Source: Rhizopus sp. PT2906
Taxonomy: Eukaryota > Mucoromycota > Mucoromycetes > Mucorales > Rhizopodaceae
Length of the DNA stretch: 64,000 nt
Reading direction: 5' to 3'
Assembly: GCA_025529335.1 (NCBI GenBank)
Contig: JAMYHX010000004.1
Span: 248,001 to 312,000 of the forward strand
This document shows positions 11,606 through 22,196 of the stretch, piece by piece (position 1 is the stretch's first letter; each line of letters opens with the position of its first letter). Under the pieces are notes generated by a model. It was not told the DNA's origin. It saw nothing but the letters and a program-made list of their open reading frames with translations, and did not search any database. Both the position numbers and the translations under genes were made by a program.

Positions 11606-13259
11606 ATGAAGAAGGATTCTGCTGCCTACGGGCAAGTGGACGAATATGATAACCCTTTATCTTCCTGTAACGACAATCAGCAACATATCGTGGACACGAC
11701 TATAAATTTAACCGAGGAGGACTTTGATATCCTGTCAATGAAACTATCTCTTCAACCTGGCTCTGGTTTATGCAGCAAGAATTTATCACCAACACTCCAT
11801 GCATCAGAAAATGGGCTAAATAATGTAATACGAGACTATCAAAAGTGATCTTTTTTGAGCAACTGACAGCATAAAATTAGAATAAATAACCTTTCTTTCT
11901 ATTTCTTTTCAAGAAGAAAAGAGATAAACCAAGTTGGTCATTTATAACTTCGCGTGTAGCTTGACGCTACATAATGAAAAGCTTTGCTGGACTACACCAT
12001 AGGTAATTGGTAGAGGTAGTGCCCGTAGAATTAGTCTAATTTCTGGTGCATGTAGCGTTTTCCCGAATTTATTGCGAGATCAAAGTATTAAAAACATTAT
12101 CATCACAGCAGCTATTAGCAATGGAATCACAGGAGACGCGTATTATATCGGTACTAATGAACAACATGCTAGTCGACGAGCTGATATGATATATTTACCC
12201 CTCAAGAAATTTGCATGCGACCTTGCTCCTGTGATCGTTGAAATATAGAACAAGGTGAATCATGCATTTGTCGTTCGGGCCATTCAGTACTGCTGGAACG
12301 TCTTTGATGATGTCAAGGCATTGTCTGTGTTAGTAGTGATCAGTATTGATGGTTTCTCGAGCAAGGAGTTCGTGATTTTGCATTTGATAAATCGGACAGC
12401 AATTCATTTTACACGCATCCTTACCAGTCATGGGCGAAGCAAATTTAAGTATACACTGAGGGCTCCATTGCCAAACACATTAATAGCTCACCGATTGATC
12501 CGATTATTGCATTGGCATATATTCTTATTCTCCAAGAGAAGAGCATACTGATGCTTGATGAGTATGACGATCCGACTATCCAAGACATCTATAAGGTAGC
12601 GGTGGTATTGATTGTAGTTTTATAGTTGTGTTAGTACTTGCGTAATTTATAGAATAAAAGCAAAGAAGTGATGAGCCTCTGTTTTATCCTTTTATTAGAA
12701 GTGAGCTCATAGCAAAAAGAAATTAGGCTATATTAAAAGAGGTCGAAGTACTAATTAAGGTACATGTAGTTAAGTCAAATGTAATCTCACACGTAAAGAT
12801 TAGTATTAGATGTGGTCAAATACGACAACAGCTCTGAACATTTTCTCCTTTGTCAAAGATGCGAGTACCAATTTGACTTGACGTACCAAGTCATTCTGTA
12901 ATGCTATGACCAGCCGATTCGCAAAAATTCTCAAGCACGAAAAAGATTGCTCAAAGAAGTCCAGAAAAAGACTTTGTCAGTACGCGGAAGATGGAATTAA
13001 TTTCGCTCGACAATACAAACGCCAGCATCTTTGTACAAAATCTCTCAGTGTTACGCCAATCAGAACTACAACTCCCGAGAAACCAAGTGGTGATCTAATA
13101 TTTGTAACTAACGAGAGAGCCCAATCAGGTGGAAGGTTCAATTGGGCATCATGCTATGAAGAGGGTAGATCCGCGGGAATGTTTATCAGATATAGCAGCC
13201 GTACCAGCCGTACCAGCCATACCAGCCTTAAGCAGGCATACTCAAGGAATACTTTGTAG
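11606..13259 (+). pseudogene. Degraded mobile-element-like ORF with PD-(D/E)XK-type core
   Basis: A broken protein gene. A leading open segment (11606-11848, 80 codons from MKKDSAAYGQ) is followed by a decayed body. Around 11950-12248 one frame reads VIGRGSARRISLISGACS, ITGDAYYIGTNEQHASRRA, then DMIYLPLKKF...APVIVE. The D...ExQ layout followed by FVVRAIQYC and VLVVISIDGF resembles the catalytic core and following helix of Rpn/PD-(D/E)XK nuclease-transposase proteins. In-frame stops lie at 12000-12002, 12246-12248 and 12446-12448, and a frameshift near 12371. The stop at 12246 falls exactly on the third catalytic position. Later pieces (SIAKHINSSPIDPIIALAYI near 12470, and WASCYEEGRSAGMFIRYSS near 13150) keep the expected order. 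The family call is from pattern and needs a profile search; the loss of function is clear. Confidence 0.55.
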
Positions 13260-13393
13260 CTTATATTACAATAAATGATTTTTTACAGTGTAATTGACAT
13301 GGTCTATAAAAACAAAACCTTTAGTTTAGTAAAACAATGGCTTGGCATCAACGATGTTGTTAAGGCAAAAATAAAAATAAAAATACAGATATA

Positions 13394-13504
13394 AAAAGAG
13401 AACTCGTGCGTCATATCACTTAAACCAATGAAAGAAAACGTGCTTCTGCCAAAGCCCGTATTTCATTTCGTTTCTCATGATTTGATTTAGTCTTTCAAGT
13501 GGAT
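13394..13504. repeat. Direct repeat copy B (~111 bp)
   Basis: Same orientation as copy A at 11320-11431, about 2.07 kb away. The flanks differ: copy A continues with GAATAGCTTG, copy B with TGGAAATCAG. This limits the repeat to about 111 bp. Consistent with terminal direct repeats of one element or with two insertions of a short sequence. Confidence 0.9.
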
Positions 13505-13743
13505 TGGAAATCAGCTTAAATGAATGAACTCACGTTTATTTCATACGGTATTTAATACATGATCCATTGTTTGAAAAGGGATTTCAAAAATATGAATTCC
13601 TGCAAGAGTAAAAATTTGGCATGAATAATATTTCCAATAAATGATTTTACACAAAAAAGGGTATAAAAAGACTAAATGCATATATTTTTTTTTCTTTTTT
13701 TTTTTCTTTTTTTTTTTTTCTTTTATTTTATTAGAAATCTAAC

Positions 13744-14290
13744 ATGTCTTTTAAAAGTTATCAAAGTAATGTTTCCCATAGCAAAGTGTTATCATCCTTT
13801 GAAAGAAGCCGCCAGTGTAACTGCGGCAAGATTAAGGACTTGTTTGTTATCCCTCAGTGGATTATGAGGAATATTGTTAAGAAGTGCAAAAAAGCTCCTT
13901 TTTCTCAACTTGAAAGCTATAACAGATTAAACAAAACTACTCTTGTTCTCAGTGTAAAGCGAAACTCAAAGAGAGCCTTTCGCTTACCTCCTTTGGGTAA
14001 ATCTTTAGATCTCCCTGAATACTATGAAAAACTGCTTGATAAGGAAAGGGCTTTTGGATCCCATAAGTCCTTATTCTTAAGCGTTCATATGCGCAAGAGA
14101 CGTTGCTGGGCTAAAGATCATAAGGGACAATGTGTTAGTGGAAAGGTGTCATTTGGTCAGATGAGCCTCGGTTCATTATCCTGCGGGATGATGTCTTTGG
14201 CCGAATTATCAGAAAGTAGAGTGCTATGAAGAAAGCGCCATATCGTGGCCTGCCCTGACGTTTGGCTATGGTATGGGGCTGCTTCTTCTT
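13744..14290 (+). pseudogene. Tc1/mariner-like transposase relic
   Basis: N-terminal half of a Tc1-type DDE transposase, frameshifted. The first open part carries a helix-turn-helix-like region (IPQWIMRNIVKKCKKAPFSQ, compare the Tc1 pattern WTVRNIVKKFKKTG). A later piece reads HMRKRRCWAKDHKG, like the W-A-K-x-H block. In another frame from 14148 comes VIWSDEPRFIILRDDVFGR and then LAMVWGCFF, the WSDE block with the first catalytic Asp and the MVWGCF block. Stops interrupt that frame at 14217 and again before MVWGCF. Sequence similarity stops at about 14290, so the second and third catalytic residues are absent. A CAGTGT word near 13287 could be a terminal repeat remnant. Confidence 0.7.
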
Positions 14291-14802
14291 GGCGGACATC
14301 ACTCTAAGAAAAAAAAAACTATTAAAAAAATACTTTATTACATGATTCTCATATGTTTCAACATCTTATAAATAAAGCTTTCCTTTCATTTGATTATACA
14401 ATATATATAAGTTTGAACTTTACGTCTACCTTTGTAATTAGTGATATACTGTCGACCGTGCTATTTCTTGCGATTTTATATCATATTTTCTATCCTATAT
14501 TCATTTTATCAACCCAGGTGCATTAGACGCCATTGCATCCAACAGATCTAGTAGCAATGATTCATTCTTTAAAAGAATTAAATGTTATACTTGCGCCTTC
14601 CTCAGTTTCTATATCAATTAATCAAATACCTTATCTCTTTGAACCATACGTCACACACCTAGAGTATCATATATATTCATCTATTCCCTTCTCCTCTGTC
14701 ATTGCGTCATACTTAAAGGCCATAAAGTAATGGAATTTACCAACATGGACTGTAGTCAAATCAAGTAGATTTGCTTATATGTACTTTAGAGAGATTTTCT
14801 TT

Positions 14803-14848
<46 letters not shown>

Positions 14849-15812
14849 CGATAGCAATGGCCTTATGATAAGCGATAAAGAATATACACTTTATAGCAGC
14901 AAACTCTAGCTTAAAAGTAAAATGTGAGCTTCTTGTTAAGATGATCTTACTTATATGAGCCGTGGGCGCTTGATATTTATACCATTAATACATTATAAGA
15001 TTTTAAAGAAAGCAATACATTAGAATATATGAGAGAAGTGGTCTTTCATATCATTCCCTCAAGTGTTTTCATTTGATGATACATTATCTTGTGTAGCACC
15101 ATGTATAGTTATCTTTTGGGTATTCACGAGTTAACGCAACCAATGATATCCATACAGTGATAGTCCAAAGTTTCGATAGCCAGGGGAAAAAAGATAGATT
15201 AACTATTAGTCATATGTTGACTTTATTTTTTCTCAAGGTGTCGTTTTTAACCCGAATGATAGCCTTGGTGAAATAAAGAATATAGTGGCCCGTTCATAGT
15301 TTCGATCATGGCTAATAGATGCCTCTTTTTTGGACGCGCGCGCCTTTTTAAGTTACATGAAGCAGTTTATAACTGAGAATGAAAGCTTAAGATAGTCTAT
15401 GGACGCCTCTATCCTTTGTTTTGGCTTTAGGATGTATATGTTTACACTTACAGATGATGGGAAATTTTATAAATTAAATTAAAACGGTGACAACGGTTGC
15501 GAAATGAATAGGCGACTTTTTGCCGTTTTGGTAAACTCAGTTTATAGATATAATAGACCGCTATGGTAGTGTTCTTGTGTATTGAAAGTGTAGTTTAGGA
15601 TACTCTCTTTCTAGATCGCATTCAGTATATAGTAAATAAAAGAAGATTTATATAATGAATGATCTCGTCCCCTTGATATTTATATGCAACTCAATTCTTC
15701 ATAATAGGCAAAAGGTAAAGTTTCGTAGATTCACACACTGAGAGAGAGTTTAACTGTGTTACTTCAGTTCTCCGATTGGAGTATAAATAGCAAGACAGTT
15801 TTTGTGTCTTTA
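14291..15812. other. Intergenic, repeat-derived, no gene
   Basis: AT-rich with no convincing coding. It includes a T9A37 tract at 14801-14846. The short frame at 14533-14730 has no family likeness. The last ~300 bases are probably the promoter of the symporter. Confidence 0.5.
14810..14846. repeat. 37-base poly-A homopolymer next to a T run
   Basis: T9 followed directly by A37. It could be the tail of a retroposed or mobile sequence in this decayed island, or simple slippage. Confidence 0.9.
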
Positions 15813-17370
15813 ATGCAAAAATATTGGGCAGAGATGGAACAAGAAAAGGTGCATACGTCAAATATTGAAGATGTGGAAAAAAATAGTCATGCTTCAAGTT
15901 TTGTGACCAAAGAGCGAAATCGACAGAACGAATTTACCAGATCACCGGCAGAGAGAAATCTGGTTAAAAAGATCAATTACACATTCATGCCATTTGTTGT
16001 CTTTATCATATTTATTCAGGTAAAATCATCGATCTTTTTCTTTAATGAAAAATACACTCATTGCAATCACCCAGTTTGTTGACAAGTCCACCCTTACTGT
16101 AGCCGGCGTGTATAGTCTTTTCCAAGATACACACATAGATCGATCACAATTCAGCTGGCTTGGATCCATATTTTATTTGGGCTATCTTTGCATGCAACCT
16201 ATCAACAGCTACTTACTTCAGCGACTACCCACAGCACAGTACGTTGGCACCGTTCTTATTCTCTGGGGAGCATGTTTAGCCTGCACTTCACTAGCCAAAA
16301 ACTTTAGCCAGTTGGCAGCGCTGAGATTTCTACTCGGTTTCTTTGAAGCCATCACATACCCCAGTATGTTTCTGCTAATATCCACATTTTACAGACGATC
16401 TGAGCAAGTACTATGGTTTGGAGTGATGTTTATGAGCAATGGACTTGCAGGCATCTTGGGCAGCGTTCTTGGCTATGCCATAGGGTATATGCCCACAGTA
16501 GGAGATATCTCGCCCTGGAAATGGAATATGATTATTTTTGGTAGTCTTACTGCTCTCGCTGGATTCATCTTTTTCTTTTTCTTACCAGACACGCCTTATT
16601 CCCGATGGTTCCGCTTGTCAGGTGAAGAATGCTCGATTGTGGAGGAACGTATACGTGATAACGCCGTCGTTCGAACCTTTCATATCAATTACAGTCATAT
16701 TAAAGAGGCGTTGCTAGAGCCTCGTCTGTACTGCTACTGCTTAATTTCTCTACTTGTCAACTTGCAGAACGGTGCATTGGTTACGTTCAGTGCGCTCATA
16801 ATTTCAGATTTAGGATTTTCTTCTGGAAATTCCGTTCTTCTCAATATTCCCGGCGGCGCAGTTTCAATTATCTTGGTTGCCGGTTTGATTACAATTAGCA
16901 GGCGATACAACGAGGTCATCTATGTAGCCATGGTGGCGTGCACTATCTCTATGGCTGGCGTTATCTGTCTGGCGGCTATTCCTGGCGGAGGCGTTAAGCT
17001 TATTGGGCTTTATCTCAGTTGGGCCTGTAACCCAGCCTATATTTTGCTTCAGACCTCAATATCAAGCAATGTGTCAGGATATACCAAAAAGATCTTTTAT
17101 ACCAGCTGTAATATTGTTTTCTATACGTTCGGCAACTTCATTGGTCCTCTCATGCTCGTTCAGAAGGAGGCCCCTAGATACATCTCTGGTCTCTCTGGTT
17201 ATGCTGCAGCCAATGCACTTTGTATTATATTATATGGCTATGTTCGATATATATATGTCAAGGAAAACAAAAAGAGGAACCTGGATCCACATTCGGATAA
17301 CATTGCCCTACCTGATGAACTTGAAGACCTCACTGATGTAGAAAATAAGCATTTTATGTATAGGACATAA
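15813..17370 (+). CDS. MFS anion:cation symporter (Dal5/Tna1-like, ACS family)
   Basis: Plasma-membrane major-facilitator transporter of the allantoate/nicotinate permease type. Exons 15813-16019 and 16075-17370, 500 aa; MEQEK at 15834 is an alternative start. Membrane segments begin at NYTFMPFVVFIIFIQ and run to about 12 in total. Family blocks: DKSTLTVAGVYSLFQDTHI, SWLGSIFYLGYLCMQPINSY, LRFLLGFFEAITYPSMFLLI (TM4-5 with the G-x-x-E), LGSVLGYAIGYM and LPDTPYSRWF (loop between halves). The charged C-terminus is short. The substrate, a small organic anion, is not predictable. It stands alone beside the decayed repeat island. Confidence 0.88.
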
Positions 17371-17917
17371 GACTCCCATTCTCTTCCCGTGTGTTTTAAT
17401 AGTAATAATAAATCTGAATGTAGTTTTATTTTGATAAAGGAATGATACGAACCAAGTTATCAATATCAGTGACTTAAAGAATATGTGATTCAGTTACGTA
17501 AAGTGATTCATATCAAACTTTATATAATAGCACCGATGTAAATTCCTGAAAGCACTTTAATAGCTTTACATGTGCACCAAGCTAAATAAGGTATTGAATT
17601 GGCTATCAAAAGGATAAAGGTTTTTCATCAAAAGAAAAAGAAGAAGAAGGGGTGGTCCTTTTTCAAATAGCACCTACTGTATCCTCCCCCCTTTGGTTTA
17701 TATAAACTGACTCACATTCTTATAATGCTGACAACTACCCCTCCATAGGATTATCTTTGTTGATTATAAAATGATATAGAATGACGTTATATTTTCGTAA
17801 AAAGTATTTACATAAACGTTTATTTTGCTTTAAAGGATGAACAGATCCGTCAGTATTACAAATAAATATATCATAAAAAAAAGAGAGAAAGAAAGAGGGG
17901 AGGGAGAGAGACATAAT
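17371..17917. other. Convergent intergenic region
   Basis: Tail-to-tail spacer between the symporter and the TEA factor, with AT-rich and GA-rich simple sequence (a GA run ends at 17910). No gene seen. Confidence 0.6.
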
Positions 17918-20288
17918 TTATTTCCCACTCAAATTGGCGGAAGGCACAGACGTATCGACTAGCGAAATGTCAATAGTGCCTTGACCACGTTCAAACTCAT
18001 ATACCATGACAAGTAAAGGAGCGGCAATATCTGGTAAAGTGATGTTATTGTTTTCTGCATTTGTTCCAGTCGCAGTACTTGTATTTGGATTATCTGTCAG
18101 TATGAGCTCCTCTGTTGCGGCTGATAGAGACACATCAGCAGATGTAGATGTTGATAGTTCTTGAGAAACAAGAGAGGTTGTTGATGTTGTAGATTGAGTT
18201 AGTTTTGTTTCAACGTCTTCATAGACCTTTTTTAAACGTATGAATTGCATGTTGTAATTTATTATTCCAATTTATTTACCTGAACCACACAGAGATTGTT
18301 TATAGCAATATCTACTTCTTCCCAGGACTGTAAGGAGCGGATGCCTTTCATAAATGCATCAAAGAATTGGTTAACATAGGAGAAACTGTACATGTATTTT
18401 GCTTCATTTAGCCACAGAGCCTGTTGAACTTCCTTTGACTCCAATACAACGTTGCCAAATGAGTAAATCGTCGTTGTACATTCAATTGTACGGCGATCTC
18501 TGGTCTCAAAGAAGGATGTATTGTTGAAGAAAAAATCTGAGGTGCTTATACCTAAATTAAGCTTGACCTATAAACGATTTAATAAAAAGAAATCTATAGT
18601 CTATTTGGCTTACTTTTGCAGCTAGGATCGTCAGGGCTGGACTGAGCGTGAGTTCTGAAATAGGAGGGCATTTCTCCTTTGCTACAGAAGAGCTGTCAAT
18701 GGAAGATATATAGGAAGGTATACATTCGGGAATCGCTGCCAAGGTATGTGGCATGGTACTCTATAGTGATTCGTTAGTTTCCTGGTACTATAGATAGTGT
18801 AAAGGCTTTACTGAAGTATCATAAGGTAGTGAGTATTCTAAATATAAGCATATGTAGTTTGGCCATAATGGATAGACAGAAGGATCAATCCATGTGAACG
18901 CAGCGGCTTGATCAAGCGCGTTGATGCCAATTCCAGGCATAGAAAGTGAAGAGGTGGCTAATGAATTGACAGATTGAAATAGATTGAGATTAGGGTGACT
19001 AAGCGATGCTTTTAAACTGTTATTCTTTTGCTTCTTGTTGTATTTTCTAATGCCTGACTTTTTCAATGACTTCTTTTGTGGTTGCTGTTGTTGCTGTTGT
19101 TGCTGCTGCTGCTTTTGACTGGTTAAGAAATCATTAATTGAATTTTGCTGCTCAAGCAAGTCTACAACAGTAGGACCAGATTCTGAAGTGGAACTCGTCA
19201 AGGGAAACAACTGTTGCAAGACATCGGTTGTGGAGATGCTTGAAAAATCTTGTAGAGAAAAGAGACTGTTGTTATCGAAAAGAGGCATGTTGTTGCTATT
19301 GCTGTTGTCCTCATTTACTTCAGCCGTTGTGGAAGATGAAATAAGGGAATTAAAAAAGGGTTCAAAAAACGGGTCCTTTAGATCGAGCATGGATGTAAGC
19401 GAATTCTGTTGGTCCTGGTAAACCATGTCAAATACGTAATCTGCAGGCGATGGTGTGGAAGACACAGATGAGTCGTCTGAACTCATGGAACCACCTGGCC
19501 GTGAGGATTTTGCCTTTTGAGCATTGTTTAATTGGCTGCGACGAGAGGTTGAGGTGGACATTCTTGGCTTTCGTTGATGTTGGCGCACTGGTTGCTGTAT
19601 CGTAGCAAATCCTTCATCGACATCCACTGAATCTGTGAGTAGTCTCATAACTATTATATCGATTAGAAGAAAAAAGGAGTGGAGTGAATTCACACTTTAC
19701 AGTGAGGATCGTTTTTACGAGTATTTTTAAGTACTTGAATATGCGAAGATACTTGTTTTCTTGTTCTTATCTTTTGCGTTTTACGGAAAATGAAATCAGA
19801 GATAAGTTCGTTCCTTCCTACATGTAAAAAAAAGTGAGGAAGGGGGCAAAAGTGTGAGCGAAAGGGATATTACCACAGGGCTTTCCATTCACTAGTATTT
19901 TTCGTCTACCCAACTTTGGAATTGTCTCTAATGCTAAATTATAGGTCAAAAAAATTGATACACCAACTATGATAAGCTAAGGGGAGGGGAATACCTTCTA
20001 TAAACGCTGCTTCAACATCAGGTGGCCAAACCTGTTGCTTTTATTAGAAAATGATGCTCATAAGTAGCGTTTTCATGATGTTATATAAAAACAAACCTCT
20101 TCTTTGTGCTTATTTGATGAATGTTCTTGTTTTAAATGTTGTAAGTGCTGCATTGTACTACTATGCTTCATCCTAGGTCTCTTCGTATCCTTATGCTGCT
20201 GACTGTCTAAGAATGGATCTGTAGCACTGCTTTGATTCATTGTGTTACTATCTGAAGTGAAAAAGATATCTTGAGCACAGGCCAGCAT
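17918..20288 (-). CDS. TEA/ATTS-domain transcription factor with TEAD-like C-terminal domain
   Basis: DNA-binding regulator of the TEC1/AbaA/TEAD family, 662 aa. Eight exons: 20288-20097, 20031-19995, 19933-19874, 19817-19701, 19650-18812, 18760-18614, 18567-18280 and 18226-17918. The TEA domain spans about residues 65-135, split by two introns: VWPPDVEAAFIEALETIP, LGRRKILVNGKPCGRNELIS, TQKIRTRKQVSSHIQVLKN (the recognition helix block). A low-complexity middle carries a Q tract and Ser/Thr-rich acidic stretches. The C-terminal ~250 residues contain FFETRDRRTIECTTTIYSFG, YVNQFFDAFMKGIRSL and PLLVMVYEFERGQGTIDISL, in the same order and spacing as strands and helices of the TEAD YAP-binding beta-sandwich. 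The TEA call is firm; the C-terminal homology is my reading. Confidence 0.9.
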
Positions 20289-21269
20289 TGATCTTGAAAG
20301 ACAATGACAGATAGGGGGAAAAGAAAAAGAAATAGGAAATAAAAAGAAAAGGGAAAGAAGAATTTGTTTCTATTTATGTTGTGAAGAAATAAGTAAATGT
20401 GCAGTATTTACGTCTGTGAGCCTCTTTTCTAGGGGGGGGGGGGGCTTTTAAAAGGTGTCCCCCAAAGAGTTGAAATGAAGATGGCCTAAAAAAAAGGGGT
20501 GGAGTGCAACTGAGGGAGCAGACTATCTTTTGATAGCATATGATATGACTATAGTTTTATCGATATTCTAGTTAAAGCATCTTTCATATTTCGTATACGC
20601 CTAAAATAATAATCACAGTAGCGAATAGAGGTAATTTGAAACAGACAATTTAATTAAGTATGGTTTGTTCCTTTATTTGGTGCGTTTGGAATGGAATAAG
20701 ATAGCTCTTTCTATAAGAGAAGCTTTCTCTCTCTCTCTCTCTCTCTCTCTGTCTATCTCTCTCTTTTTTTTCTTATGATTCGGAAGAGTACTAGTTGGTT
20801 TGTCAACACGACACCTTTACCTTTTGTTGTAAATATTTATTCTCACTTTGAACGACACGTGTCTTTTCTAAAAGCATAAAGAAAAAGAAACAAAGAGACA
20901 AAGAGAGAGAGAGAGGCTATATTCTCTGTCAGGGCTTATTCATGCATTTCATCGATTTGTCTGTGTGTGCACAGCTGCTTTGTTTACATCCTGCAGCTTC
21001 CCATTATGTCCCGATCTTATCTTCTTTCCCTTATATCAAACATAGATAGATGAAGTTCTCTTAATAAAAAAAAGCAAAGGTCGTTTATTCCTAAATAGTT
21101 TATCTCGGGAATACTATAGACAAAGGAAGGGGAGGGAGAGGGCCAACCAACCATGCAGCACTATGGTTTTCTTCTAAATTAAACCCAACTTTATAGAGTG
21201 ACGATCATTCTTTGTTACTTTTTTAATAACAAGAAGGGAAACCTAAAAAAGGGTGCATATTTCCCTTTA
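20289..21269. other. Upstream region of the TEA gene, CT-rich
   Basis: About 1 kb with a G9 run at 20433, a CT microsatellite at 20725-20764 and purine-rich patches. No gene seen. Likely a long 5' leader and promoter. Confidence 0.5.
20725..20764. repeat. (CT)n microsatellite
   Basis: About 13 uninterrupted CT units followed by an interrupted CT tract and a T run, about 450 bases upstream of the TEA start. Confidence 0.95.
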
Positions 21270-21659
21270 CTAATTCTCTTCCTTTCTATACTTAATTTTG
21301 TTGTTGACAGTAGATCGTTCCACTTTAATATCTGTTGGCTTGTCAAATAGCTCAGAGGGTGGTACTTTTATAAACTGTTCTTCTACTGCCTTATAAGCAT
21401 CTTGGCTATTTCTATAGACAACAAATCCATATTGTCGATATCTAAATGTACTTGGACACTAGGAGGAACATGAGTACACACAAATGAAATCACCTTTTAT
21501 ATATTTCTTTACTCTTATAAATCTATATTCAATCATGTCGCCGTATTCACCCAAGACTCTAAATATTTCTCGAGCGTGTTTCATACTAGGAATTGATGTT
21601 GACACTCTAAAGAATACTCGCATAGGTGAAAATACTGTTGATTTGATTAAACTTGTCAT
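21270..21659 (-). CDS. Small RRM-like protein
   Basis: Two exons, 21659-21513 and 21458-21270, give 111 aa. One compact alpha/beta domain is suggested: MRVFFRVSTSI as strand 1, SMKHAREIFRVLGEYGDMIE as helix 1 and turn, YRFIR as strand 2, then after the intron RYRQYGFVVYRNSQDAYKAV, which looks like RNP1 plus helix 2. RNP aromatic positions are partly kept (YGFVVY). No further domain follows; the tail is basic (KIKYRKEEN). It could be a mitochondrial or nuclear RNA-binding protein. I do not recognise a named orthologue. The intron is needed to join the two halves of the fold. Confidence 0.6.
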
Positions 21660-22015
21660 CCTGTCATTCCCATCAATTAAAGAAAAAAAAAAAAGGGAAA
21701 AATAGGAACAAAGTGACAGCGAATTAATTTATTGATCAAGGGGAGGGGGAAGCTTTTGATTAAAAGGAACCAAAAAGGGGATAAGAAAAAGAAAGAAAGA
21801 AAGAAAGAGAGAGAAAGGGATAATTAAACCTTTATTATTAAAAAAGAGAGAGATGAATACTGTAGTTTGAGGGCGCATAAGACACATAACAATCAAGCCT
21901 CAAAAATTAGTTTATGTATAATGTTACACCTTGGTTTAAATTTACATCTCTCAAGCTTTTCTTGTTTTCTTTTCTTTCTTTCATTTCCTTTTCTATAACT
22001 ACGTCCCATATATAC
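21660..22015. other. Divergent promoter region
   Basis: Spacer between the RRM-like gene and the TMEM184-like gene, with GA-rich repeats (21785-21815) and a CT-rich run just before the ATG at 22016. No coding seen. Confidence 0.6.
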
Positions 22016-22165
22016 ATGTCATCAGAACATTGTCCGACCCTTGGAGGATTAAGTGAAAGTGGATTGTAAGATAAAGTGACTATATGATTCAGACTTTAAC
22101 TTTTTATATACAATAAAGTAACCCAGAGTTTGACTTGAAGCAGCTTGTATTAAATCCAAAGTAGG

Positions 22166-22196
<31 letters not shown>

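Noticed and set aside
14533..14730. 65-codon ORF starting MHPTDLVAMI
   Set aside because: No homology, in decayed repeat DNA; chance-length frame.
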